Made by a program: the position numbers and the translations under genes
Shown: in pieces, positions 32,849 through 43,215 of the stretch
Numbering within the stretch: the stretch's first letter is position 1
How the letters are laid out: every line of letters starts with the position of its first letter
Assembly (NCBI RefSeq): GCF_037325665.1
Contig: NC_090250.1
Span: 41,536,244 to 41,600,243 of the forward strand
Length of the DNA stretch: 64,000 nt
Reading direction: 5' to 3'
Source: Littorina saxatilis
Taxonomy: Eukaryota > Mollusca > Gastropoda > Littorinimorpha > Littorinidae
The notes under the pieces: generated by a model
The model's input: only the letters and a program-made list of their open reading frames with translations
The model's database searches: none
Told to the model about the DNA's origin: nothing

Positions 32849-32965
32849 TCTTCTTCTTCTATGTTTGAAGTGAGTTAACGGTGGGATGTTGTTGTTGTTG
32901 TTGCTCCTGCTATTGTTGTTGTTGTTGTTGTTATTGTTGTTGTTATTGTTGATGGTGGTGTTGTT

Positions 32966-33009
<44 letters not shown>

Positions 33010-33357
33010 AGTGTACTTCTTCTTCTTCTTCATGCAAATATATGAAGTAGGACATTTTGGTGTGTAATTTCCTCCAAAGGTTGTTTCTCTCTTCGTTGTT
33101 ATTTCAAACGTAAATGTCAGGTGAGAGTATTTGCGTGAGAGCAACGCTTGTGTGTTTCTTTTAATTGATCTTATATTGTTGTCTTTACTAACTAATTAAC
33201 TGTTGCGGTGTGATGTTGTTATTGTCGTCGTTGTTGATATCGGTGCTGGTGGTTGTAATGATGCTGGTGGTCATTGAATATAGTATGAAACCACTGATTG
33301 CGCTAGCTGCTTTGTCTAAAATGAGAAAATGAACCATGGCAAATTGCTTTCCTTTTT
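32849..33357. repeat. (TTG)n block and flank, right copy
   Basis: Counterpart of 3264-3778, with different trinucleotide run lengths. No gene seen. Confidence 0.7.
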
Positions 33358-33928
33358 ACGTTTTGTCAACTTTTGACTTAATTTTAACGTCGATCAGGAA
33401 TCGAGGCCATTCCCAGAAAACTACAAGACAGATGTTTATGAAACTTTGCAAGTGCGGTCTTGCAAAAAATATCCCGACTTCGTGGGTTTTTTCTAATTTT
33501 TCGACAAATGACTTTGATGACGTCATATCTGGTTTTACGAAAGTTGAGGCGGCACTGTCACGACCTCTTTTTTTTTTTTTTAAAGAAAATGAATTGAAAT
33601 TGTGCTTAAACAATCTTCGCCTAAGTCCGGACAATGGGATTACAGTGGGATTACATTACAGCTCGGAACTTTAAAAACTAATCAATTAGTTTGTTCATTA
33701 ATGTTGTATTTACAAAGGATATTCAAATTCCAGATTTCACAATTGTTGCATTGTATCCTTTACCTTCTTCTGAATCCAAAACTGTGTACAAATGATGTAT
33801 TTGGATTAAAAACAAGCTAAACAAATCAAGAAAATTCGTGTTATGCAAATTGGGTTCATATGGCATGCGATGTGATACAGAGACAATATGTCGGCGCTGT
33901 TTCGGGGGTTTCGGCCAGCCAATATATA

Positions 33929-35446
33929 CTGTTCAAAAAAAGAAACGCATAGTTGCTACTTGCCAAATTTGTTTTATTTTTCGAAAAAATTAACAGAAAA
34001 TCCAATATTTAGATTATTTGTTTGAAATTTGGTATGGACACAGTTGAATGCACACACAGTTCATTTGCATCTTCAAATCAATCAGTCAATCAATACGATT
34101 GGGTGCCGAGGCTGTCAAGTCAGTAGGGGGTGTGACTGCCTTGAGCAGCAACAACTGCCCGGCACCTTCTGGGCATGGACTGGATCAGATGCCGGATATC
34201 TTGCTGTGTTATGGTGTCCCACTCCTCCTGAAGTGCCTGCAATAGATCGCGGTGATTTGCCGGCGCTTCTTCTCGCCTGCGCACACGTCTGTCCAATTCA
34301 TCCCGGAGGTGTTCTATCGGGTTCATGTCTGGCGACATGGATGGCCAGGGAAGCACCTGGACATGGTGGTCGGTGAGGAACTGGGTGGTGAGTCGTGCTG
34401 TGTGCGGGCGAGCGTTGTCCTGCTGGAATATGGCATCCTGGTCAGCCAGAAGAGGAAGGGCGTGTGGGCGCAGAATTTCCTCCACGTATCGCTGGGCAGT
34501 TATGCGCCCTTGGACGTGCACCAGGGTGCTCCTTCCAGCGGTATTGATCGCCCCCCACACCATGACGCCTCCACCACCATGAACGGGTGCCTCATCCACA
34601 CAGTTGGGCGCGTAACGTTCGTTTACTCTCCGGTAGACCCTCCTCCGACCATCATGTCGCTGGAGCAGGAAGTAGGACTCGTCGCTGAACCACACGTGTC
34701 TCCAGTGATTCCGGACGGTCCAGCGAAGGTGCTGGTTGCCCCACTGCACTCGGTTCTGGCGATGGCGGCGGGTGAGGACAGCTCCTCTGTGAGGTCTGCG
34801 AGCTCTCAAACCAGCTTCATGCAGGCGGTTCCGCACGGTCTGGTCCGATAATCGGTGTGGCCCGGGGAGAGCCTGGACAGAAGATGAGGCCGACAGGAAA
34901 CGATTCCGGAGGTGGCGGAGCCGTATGAAGCGGTCGTGAGCAGCAGTTGTCGCCCTTGGTCTTCCCGCTCGTGGCAAGTCAGCAACGGAGCCAGTGGCTT
35001 GAAACCTGACCCACAGTCTACTGATGGTGCTCTGGGACACGTGGAAGTGCCTGGCGATTGCACTTTGACTTTGGCCTGCTTGTAAACGACCCAATGCAAT
35101 TTGGCGGTCTTCTCTGCTCAATCGGGCCATCTTTCGTCGCTGAATTGTCGTCTGATTTCTTTGTGGCGAACAATCCGCTTTTATGGGTTTTGGAAGACAT
35201 GGTGAGAGCTCAATATTCCCCGAGTTTCACGAAATTACACTGAAGCATGACGAGTGGTCATGCCAAATGAGCAATTTTGACATTGTAGCCACTGATAACG
35301 CATGCGTCACGTGCAGAGCTCACTTGTGGCAATGGACGAAAGGTCGACGACCAGATAAACATTTTCTGCAGTTTGGTGGATATCCTTGTAGCCATATAAC
35401 TAAATTAACCAAATATTACAAGCTATGCGTTTCTTTTTTTGAACAG
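33929..35446 (-). mobile_element. Tc1-like DNA transposon, apparently intact, right copy
   Basis: Perfect 24-bp terminal repeats (CTGTTCAAAAAAAGAAACGC…), TA on each side, one open transposase gene. Same insertion site as 4350-5867. Confidence 0.93.
34120..35130 (-). CDS. Tc1-like DD34E transposase, right copy
   Basis: An unbroken 336-residue frame identical to that at 4541-5551 apart from His instead of Arg at residue 28, in the first helix-turn-helix (QSAIARHFHVSQ). The catalytic D150, D238 and E273 and the GRPR motif are all present. Two intact copies could reflect either recent duplication or allelic sequence; activity cannot be judged from sequence alone. A substitution in the DNA-binding helix may alter end recognition, which is inference. 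Confidence 0.93.
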   Translation of the reverse strand: MARLSREDRQIALGRLQAGQSQSAIARHFHVSQSTISRLWVRFQATGSVADLPRAGRPRATTAAHDRFIRLRHLRNRFLSASSSVQALPGPHRLSDQTVRNRLHEAGLRARRPHRGAVLTRRHRQNRVQWGNQHLRWTVRNHWRHVWFSDESYFLLQRHDGRRRVYRRVNERYAPNCVDEAPVHGGGGVMVWGAINTAGRSTLVHVQGRITAQRYVEEILRPHALPLLADQDAIFQQDNARPHTARLTTQFLTDHHVQVLPWPSMSPDMNPIEHLRDELDRRVRRREEAPANHRDLLQALQEEWDTITQQDIRHLIQSMPRRCRAVVAAQGSHTPY

Positions 35447-35556
35447 TATACATGTATGATTCACTAGTCTTAGTGAAAAAAAATGCGGTTCGTTCAGTTT
35501 CATTCTGTAATGTCCACAAATTGACTTAATGCATTGATTTTGCTTTATGAGACGTG

Positions 35557-36158
35557 TTTCTCTCACAGTGTTTCTCTGGAAGCAGTCCCGCACACACGCT
35601 ATGTATGACAACACAATGAAGTGTAGAAATCAGGTTGATCTTCTCACTTTGTATTTTGAAATAAATACGAAATTATAAAGTTGTGAGTAAAAATGGAGTC
35701 TGTACGCGCTGTGTGTTGGCATGTGTTTGTCCAATATTTGTAAAATCCTTGAGTGATACAGAAAATTTACACATATGCTGACATTTTCAGAGATTTTTGT
35801 AAAATTCCTGGTTTTGAGAATTTACTGTAACATATACACTTGTAGTTAACCAGTAAAGTAGAGCGGGGTAAGCTGCAACTCGTTTTGTTCAAATTGTCCC
35901 CTTGCAGTGCCTTACTACAAGACAGGACTCTCCTTACATCGGCTTGATGAGAAGTCGCTCGCCTTTAAGCAGCTCATGTTTTTTTTTGTCCAAAGCAAAA
36001 AGCGCTAGAGCTTTAACGTCACACAATAATATACCAATGCCCATTATTTTACAACTTGCCCTATAGGCGGGGTAAGTTGTAACAGTAGAGCTGGTTGTAG
36101 CCGTGTGTGCTTCCGTGTAACCATTGCTTTTAACCTGAAATCACACACTTATATCACA
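35557..36158. other. No gene recognised
   Basis: Counterpart of 5978-6580; no features. Confidence 0.5.
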
Positions 36159-36660
36159 CTAGATGAATACCCGCTTCGCCGGGTACGGCTTCGCCCGGAA
36201 GAAGTTGAGCCGAATACCCGGCTGCGCCGGGTGTACGCCGGCTTTGCCGGCGCACCGCACGAAGGAAGGGAGATAAACGCGTAAAACACTGGAGAAAAGT
36301 AATACCCGGCTTCGCCGGGACAGTGACCTTCTAAAAATAGTATAACGGGAATATGGATTGAGCGTTGTCGACAGTGACCTTCTAAAAATAGAAACGGGAA
36401 TATGGATTGACGCCACACGAAGGAAGGGAGATAAACCCTGAAAACACTGGAAAAGATAAGGAAGAGTTACTGGGAATGGATCCAGAGAAAAACCAAAATC
36501 GGTTCAGCGCTGCGCGCTGAGAGCACGTGTTGAAATATCTCATCGACCAGGTTGTGTCCGGGGTGTACCTGAATATGGCCACCAAATTTGAAAGAGATCC
36601 ATCGAGAACTTTGGCCGTGCATCGCGGACACAAACATACACACATACACACACACACACA

Positions 36661-36723
<63 letters not shown>

Positions 36724-36743
36724 GTCGTATATATATATATAGA
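36159..36743 (-). mobile_element. Non-autonomous Helitron, right copy only
   Basis: Read on the minus strand it starts TCTATATATATATACGACTT, has (GT)n, then GCACGGCCAAAGTTCTCGAT as in the Helitron at 7129, and ends CGGCGAAGCGGGTATTCATC-TAG. Several CCCGGCGAAGCCGGG-type hairpins lie in its 3' half. It sits between A and T with no duplication; the left copy has the empty site at 6579 (TATCACA|TGTTAG). The 3' half contains a tandem repeat of a segment with ACTATTTTTAGAAGGTCACTG. Confidence 0.9.
36660..36722. repeat. (CA)n microsatellite inside the Helitron
   Basis: Uninterrupted CA dinucleotide run. Confidence 0.95.
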
Positions 36744-37085
36744 TGTTAGCAAGGCAACAACAGAGGAAACAAGAGCAACAACTTCAGTCACGACGACGAC
36801 GTGTTGTGGAAATGGGAAAAAACGATGAAAATGTTAACCCTTCACATCTGGGCATGGTTTATTGGTAGAAATGTATTCATAAAATATATATGTGAACAGA
36901 AATCGATGTCGTTTTTGTATCTTACGTCCGTAAAAAGAAGAGAAAAGCACTGGTTAATCAAAAACAAAGTTGTCAAAAATGAGGTGAAGTTAGGTTTTAA
37001 CACTGCGACAACCTGCTTCGTCAGTTGTTACAACATACACTTCACTATACCTACCTTCTTTGACTTCATATAGTATCTGAATGCG

Positions 37086-37389
37086 AACCGGCACGGTTGG
37101 CCTAGTGGTCAGGCGTCCGCCCCGTGATCGGGAGGTCGTGGGTTCGAACCCCGGCCGTGTCATACCTTTAAAATTGGCAATCTAGTAGCTGCTCCGCCTG
37201 GCGTCTGGCATTATGGGGTTAGTGCTAGGACTGGTTGGTCCGGTGTCAGAATAATGTGACTGGGTGAGACATGAAGCCTGTGCTGCGACTTCTGTCTTGT
37301 GTGTGGCGCACGTTAAATGTCAAAGCAGCATCGCCCTGATATGGCCCTTCGTGGTCGGCTGGGCGTTAAGCAAACAAACAAACAAACAA
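37086..37389 (+). mobile_element. tRNA-derived SINE, family 2 (right copy)
   Basis: Orthologue of 10167-10468 with the same 11-bp duplication ATCTGAATGCG (37075-37085 and 37390-37400); tail (CAAA)n is longer here. Confidence 0.93.
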
Positions 37390-37400
37390 ATCTGAATGCG

Positions 37401-38227
37401 TTGGTCGATGTCGTATCTGACTACATTATCGCAACACTGAGTAATAAGTTTACTTTTGCTCCAGAACTTTATTTCATCAAAACTGTCAGTGGAAAAAGCA
37501 CAAATAAAAGAATAGCAACAAACTCCAACATTTACTTTCAGACCAAAAAAACGGGGTTTCCTCCTATACAAGTGCGTACATTTTGGCGAGTTGTAGGGGG
37601 GGGGGGGGGGAGGTAATTTCCTGAATATTTTTCAATAGTAATTAAATCTGGTATGGGATGTGCTCATATGCCAGTTTAAACGTTTCGCCCGGAACACTAT
37701 TTTATTAATAATATTTTTTTTAATTGTTTGAACATACTTTATTTCTAAATGTTATATTCCATTATCTTACACACAAAAACCGTACAATTTCTGCTGCCTT
37801 AGTGATTAAAAGAGTCAAAGAGTGTCCCCTTTTTTTTGCATCCATTATCTTTTTCCGTGCCTGCTTTTGTTAAGTTTATTTACTTTAGCCACAGAGTTTT
37901 CTTTCAGTTCCTCTTTAATTTGCAGTGAATACTTTGTCTCTTTGCAAATGTTACGAAATAGGGTTTGTCTTCTTTTACTAAAGCATTATATCTACTTCCC
38001 TGAGGTAACGGGAAAAAGAAAACATTTGCATTTAAAGCAAACCTTTACATTAAAACTTTTTTTGCAATCTTATTTATTGAAAATCTGTTCAACATTCTTA
38101 GACATGGTTCGGACTTAGGGATTACATTTTATCTTTGAAGCTTCAAATTGATGATGTTATTTATAAATCAATATTCTGCCTCAAATTAGATGTGTACTGG
38201 TCTTGCTTGTAGGCTACATGGGATACG
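37401..38227. other. Unique flank with poly-G run; no gene seen
   Basis: Counterpart of 10480-10916 plus 11709-12114, uninterrupted by H3. Eight T near 37830 mark the empty site. Confidence 0.5.
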
Positions 38228-39977
38228 AGCATCCATTAACGTAGACACATACCACAAATCTGGCCAGGTTTGTGCACGGGGAACGAGCATCCCTTCACGT
38301 AGACACATGTAACAAATCTGGCCAGGTCTGTACACGGGGAACGAGCATCCCTTCACGCAGACACATGTAACAAATCTGGCCAGACTTGTACACGGGGAAC
38401 GAGCATCCCTTCACGCAGACACATGTAACAAATCTGGCCAGACTTGTACACGGGGAACGAGCATCCCTTCACGCAGACACATGTAACAAATCTGGCCAGA
38501 CTTGTACACGGGGAACGAGCATCCCTTCACGCAGACACATGTAACAAATCTGGCCAGACTTGTACACGGGGAACGAGCATCCCTTCACGCAGACACATGT
38601 AACAAATCTGGCCAGACTTGTACACGGGGAACGAGCATCCCTTCACGCAGACACATGTAACAAATCTGGCCAGACTTGTACACGGGGAACGAGCATCCCT
38701 TCACGCAGACACATGTAACAAATCTGGCAAGACTTGTACACGGGGAACGAGCATCCCTTCACGCAGACACATGTAACAAATCTGGCCAGGTTTGTGCACG
38801 GGAAACGAGCATCCCTTCACGCAGACACATGTAACAAATCTGGCCAGGTTTGTACACGGGGAACGAGCATCCCTTCACGCAGACACATGTAACAAATCTG
38901 GCCAGGCCTGTACACGGGGAACGAGCATCCCTTCACGCAGACACATGTAACAAATCTGGCCAGGTTTGTACACGGGGAACGAGCATCCCTTCACGCAGAC
39001 ACATGTAACAAGTCTGGCTAGGTTTGTGCACGGGTAACGAGCATCCCTTCACGCAGACACATGTAACAAATCTGGCCAAACTTGTACACGGGGAACGAGC
39101 ATCCCTTCACGCAGACACATGTAACAAATCTGGCCAGGTTTGTACACGGGGAACGAGCATTCCTTCACGCAGACACATGTAACAACTCAGGCCAGGTTTG
39201 TATACGGGGAACGAGCATCCCTTCACGCAGACACATGTAACAACTCAGGCCAGGTTTGTATACGGGGAACGAGCATCCCTTCACGCAGACACATGTAACA
39301 AATCTGGCAAGACTTGTACACGGGGAACGAGCATCCCTTCACGCAGACACATGTAACAAATCTGGCCAGGTTTGTGCACGGGAAACGAGCATCCCTTCAC
39401 GCAGACACATGTAACAAATCTGGCCAGGTTTGTACACGGGGAACGAGCATCCCTTCACGAAGACACATGTAACAAATCTGGCCAGGCCTGTACACGGGAA
39501 ACGAGCATCCCTTCACGCAGACACATGTAACAAATCTGGCCAGGTTTGTGCACGGTGAACGAGCATCCCTTCACGCAGACACATGTAACAAATCTGGCCA
39601 GACTTGTACACGGGGAACGAGCATCCCTTCACGCAGATACATGTAACAAATCTGGCTAGGTTTGTGCACGGGTAACGAGCATCCCTTCACGCAGACACAT
39701 GTAACAAATCTGGCCAAACTTGTACACGGGGAACGAGCATCCCTTCACGCAGACACATGTAACAAATCTGGCCAGGTTTGTACACGGGGAACGAGCATCC
39801 CTTCACGCAGACACATGTAACAACTCAGGCCAGGTTTGTATACGGGGAACGAGCATCCCTTCACGCAGACACATGTAACAACTCAGGCCAGGTTTGTATA
39901 CGGGGAACGAGCATCCCTTCACGCAGACACATGTAACAAATCTGGCCAGGTTTGTGCACGGGAAACGAGCATCCCTT
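38228..39977. repeat. 58-bp satellite, right array part 1 (subfamily A)
   Basis: About 30 units, all subfamily A. A block of roughly ten units is repeated as a higher-order segment (variants such as AACTCAGGCCAGGTTTGTAT and GGCAAGACTTG recur in the same order near 38725-39250 and 39305-39900). It ends abruptly at a LINE tail. Confidence 0.95.
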
Positions 39978-40255
39978 CTAGGACTGTTTTCAGCATTGTT
40001 GATAACATGTTCTGTTTGATTAAGGGTATTCAGCTGGTATTTCCTTGTTTTTTACTACCTATTTTATTCATGTTTTTATTACTTAGTTAGTGGAAGAATC
40101 TTTTGTAATGTATGTTTGATGGTGTATGCTTTTAATTAAGCGTTGTTGAATATGAATGTAGATGTAAATGCTTGTATAACTGTGTTTTAATTTTAAATGT
40201 GTCAAGCGCAAAGAGCATAATTGTAAAGTTATGATGTTGCGCTATATAAATGCTC

Positions 40256-40307
<52 letters not shown>

Positions 40308-40311
40308 TAAG
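39978..40311 (+). mobile_element. LINE 3' tail inserted in the satellite
   Basis: From TCTAGGACTGTTTTCAGCAT to GCGCTATATAAATGCTC and (ATT)n this equals the last 300 bp of the LINE at 1180/30765, with a few substitutions: a severely 5'-truncated copy of the same family. Its (ATT)n is unusually long and resumes at 41658-41704, suggesting that the sequence in between entered the tail. Confidence 0.9.
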
Positions 40312-40458
40312 TTATTGAGACATCCCAGTGCACTAAGGGATTTATAGAGCAAATCGAGAAAATTCATTATTGAACGAAGCGCATAGCGCTGAGTTCAATA
40401 ATTATTTTCGAGATTTGCTCTATAAATCCCTTAGTGCACTGGGATTGTTTCAATAACG
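40312..40458. repeat. 147-bp foldback with about 65-bp arms
   Basis: GTTATTGAGACATCCCAGTG and CACTAAGGGATTTATAGAGC on the left are mirrored by GCTCTATAAATCCCTTAGTG and a GTTTCAATAAC end on the right, with a short centre containing GAAGCGCATAGCGCTG. Confidence 0.85.
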
Positions 40459-41657
40459 ATATTGTCGGTACCGCCAGAGAAAAAAGAAGATACAACACGC
40501 ACATTTTGCTACGCGCATTTGAATAGGCATAACTGTGTGGTCAGGTCGTATAGAAGATCTACTTTTGTGTGGGCTGTCTCGTGTGTCGTGCTTTCATCAC
40601 ACGCAAACTCTTGTTTTAATTTCTGTTGGTAAATTCCAGTGTAGCGTTACGCTAAACAGTGATGATCTTTCTCTCATTTGAACTCGGAGAAAGGACTGTG
40701 CTTTCAGTTATTTGCGGTTCGAAACCTTCATCGAGCTTCGACAGATTGACTGTGCAGAGTTTTGCCCCTTGCCAAGGTCGACGGAAAGCCCATTTTCAAA
40801 ATAAACGTGGCATGTTTTTCGTGTGGTATCTTCCCTCATCGGGGAGTCTGGTACAAAATATGAACGGTAAGAATGCTCTGAACCCTACACGTATTATATC
40901 CCCATCGTTTTATCGTTCACATTTGCCTAACATGTTAATTTGCTGAGCGGGATTTATGTCGTCTGCTAGGCTATTGCACTGAGTCTCATTTCAAAAACAA
41001 AATTGCTCGTCCCGTTGCACTGAGTCTGCACACATAAAGCAGGCTGGTAATAAGTCTTATATGTGGTAAGAACGTTCTAAACCCTACACGTTTTCGATTC
41101 CGATTGTTCTTGCCTTAAAATAAACAGAAAACATTCATTTACTGAACAGATGCAGTCGTATTTCAGTGTAGTCTGCTACGTGCTGATCTAGCTGCTACGT
41201 TATCGGAATAACACTTGTGTTTTCTGTTAGCTGCTGGGAATTGTATACTAACTCATCATTTGGTAATGTGGATAATAAGGTACATGCCACCAACATGGCA
41301 TAATTATGAGAGGAATCTTCGCAAGTCGAAACTGAAAAATTAGACACAGCGGGTTCTATTTTTAGATCAGTGCAACTGTGGGCGGCACAGGCGCATGCAA
41401 TCTGTCAGAAAAAAACACTTCTGCTTTAATTGAAAAGCAGGACATTTATGGTCATACTCATTGGTATTGTGGAGAATATAAGCTACATGTCATTAATTAA
41501 TTCTGAGGATGAGAGTACAGTCTCGCTTTGGCAAAGGGTGTAAGAATACGCTCTGTGGAAAAGTTAGCGCACTCCAGGAGTGCGCTAACAGATTTAAGCG
41601 CATCGCCATTAGCCAATCAACTGGTTCACATCAGTCATGTGACACCAGTACTTACTG
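40459..41657. other. Unclassified 1.2-kb insert inside the LINE (ATT)n tail
   Basis: No similarity to anything else in the window. A 95-residue plus-strand frame (40659-40946) lacks recognisable motifs. It ends near a 27-bp palindrome (41563-41589) and returns to (ATT)n. Together with the foldback it may be one mobile element. Confidence 0.4.
41563..41589. repeat. Perfect 27-bp palindrome
   Basis: Arms of 13 bp (GTTAGCGCACTCC) around a single central A, GC-rich in an AT-rich setting. Confidence 0.95.
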
Positions 41658-41660
41658 ACA

Positions 41661-41704
<44 letters not shown>

Positions 41705-41705
41705 G

Positions 41706-41994
41706 TAACAAATCTAGCCAGATTTGTACACGGGGAACGAGCATCCCTTCACGCAGACACATGTAACAAATCTGGCCAGGCCTGTACACGGGGAACGAGC
41801 ATCCCTTCACGCAGACACATGTAACAAATCAGGCCAGGCCTGTACACGGGGAACGAGCATCCCTTCACGCAGACACATGTAACAAATCTGGCCAGACTTG
41901 TACACGGGGAACGAGCATCCCTTTACGCAGACACATGTAACAAATCTGGCCAGACTTGTACACGGGGAACGAGCATCCCTTTACGCAGACACAT
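41706..41994. repeat. 58-bp satellite, right array part 2
   Basis: Five subfamily A units between the two insertions; the last stops within the unit at CGCAGACACAT, where the THAP-bearing insert begins. Confidence 0.95.
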
Positions 41995-42184
41995 CAAAGA
42001 AACTACAATGGGAAGAAGGATAACTTCCTCATTGGGCATGCTTAGAAATGAGAATGGCTAAATACGAGTTATTCCCCTTTTCTACATGCTGACCAGGCTG
42101 TCTCCTGCTTTGTCATGACTAGTACAGTCGATCTTTCTCATGCTGTGACTTGCTTTATTTTCACATTTTCGGTATTTAAAACAG

Positions 42185-42960
42185 CAAACACACACACACA
42201 CACACACACATACACTGAAGAAGTTTCCATTCTGATTCGGTTATTTTATTTGGTGCTATATGTTTGCTTCACATTGTTTCTTCTTTTACATTGCTAAACA
42301 CATCCATAATGCATGCATGGCTCATTCGAAAGAGGGCAACTGAATAACTGATGCCCAATAGCAATAAATACTGAACAACTGAACAATAAATAGCAATAAA
42401 TGATGACAGCGCCAAGTTTTTAAGTACAAAGTGAAATCATGTGACTGGACAAAGGCACAATTACAAAATACAAATAAAAAAATCGAGGCTCATTTTAAAT
42501 TAAGTTCTCAGCTCATGGGGAAGCATAAGGTGACCCTAGAAACCGAAATTAGGAGACCTCCCGCCCCCAGGGCAGACTACAAAAAAAAAAGGGGGGGGGG
42601 GGCTAATTTGTGAAAAAGTATAAAAGGAATCGAAAACTGTATACATGTATTTAGTTAATACCCCAAAAATTGTATAGTATATACAATGTCAGACCCTAAA
42701 GAAAGTTTGTTAGTCTTTGCTTGGGCAAAACAAAGCAAAATAGCCTGTTTACGGTATCCCGACCAACCCTATTTTTCTAGACCAACCCTAGACTTTTTTT
42801 TTTGGCATTTGGAAAAAAAGAAAAAGAAAAAAAAAATCAATTTTGTTCCTGTTGTTTTGCAAAATAATTTAAAAAGATGGTTATAAAATTTTTTTAAGAA
42901 AAGCCGACCTACCGACCCTCTTTTTGTGTTCCTATGTTACTGTAAACAGACTAAAAGGTA
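42185..42960. other. CA microsatellite and decayed MITE sequence
   Basis: (CA)n at 42187-42212. Around 42700-42960 are words (GCCTGTTTACGGTATCC, GACCAACCCTA, GCCGACCTACCGACCCT, TACTGTAAACAGACT) shared with the AGGCC-type MITEs. No gene seen. Confidence 0.5.
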
Positions 42961-42977
42961 CATCAGAAACAACACAC

Positions 42978-43175
42978 CAGGGAGGGTCCAAAATTGTATC
43001 AAAATATAGAATAGGTAGGGAATTCAAAATAAAAAAGACAATAGACAAAACATGTACTTCGGCTCATAGAGCCTTCTTTAATTTTTGACTCATTAAGTCC
43101 ATGCTCCGAGAGTCCTTTTTTTAATTTTGAATTGCCTACCATCTATTTTTTTTATACAATTTTGGACCCTCTTTG
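42978..43175. mobile_element. MITE-like inverted repeat, about 200 bp
   Basis: Starts AGGGTCCAAAATTGTAT and ends ATACAATTTTGGACCCT; the arms continue inward with ATAGATTGGTAGGGAATTCAAAAT-like sequence opposite ATTTTGAATTGCCTACCATC. Confidence 0.8.
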
Positions 43176-43215
43176 TACGGAGAGAGTTGGCAATTGTTAA
43201 TCACATTCTCTCATC

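Larger units (their letters stand above)
33358..35556 (+). mobile_element. Old Helentron-like element split by Tc1-like transposon, right copy
   Basis: Same nested structure as 3779-5977: diverged hairpin end, internal family blocks, then the family 3' end after the Tc1-like element. Confidence 0.75.

Noticed and set aside
40659-40946. 95-residue plus-strand frame in the unknown insert
   Set aside because: No motif, no codon or domain evidence; kept only as part of the insert.
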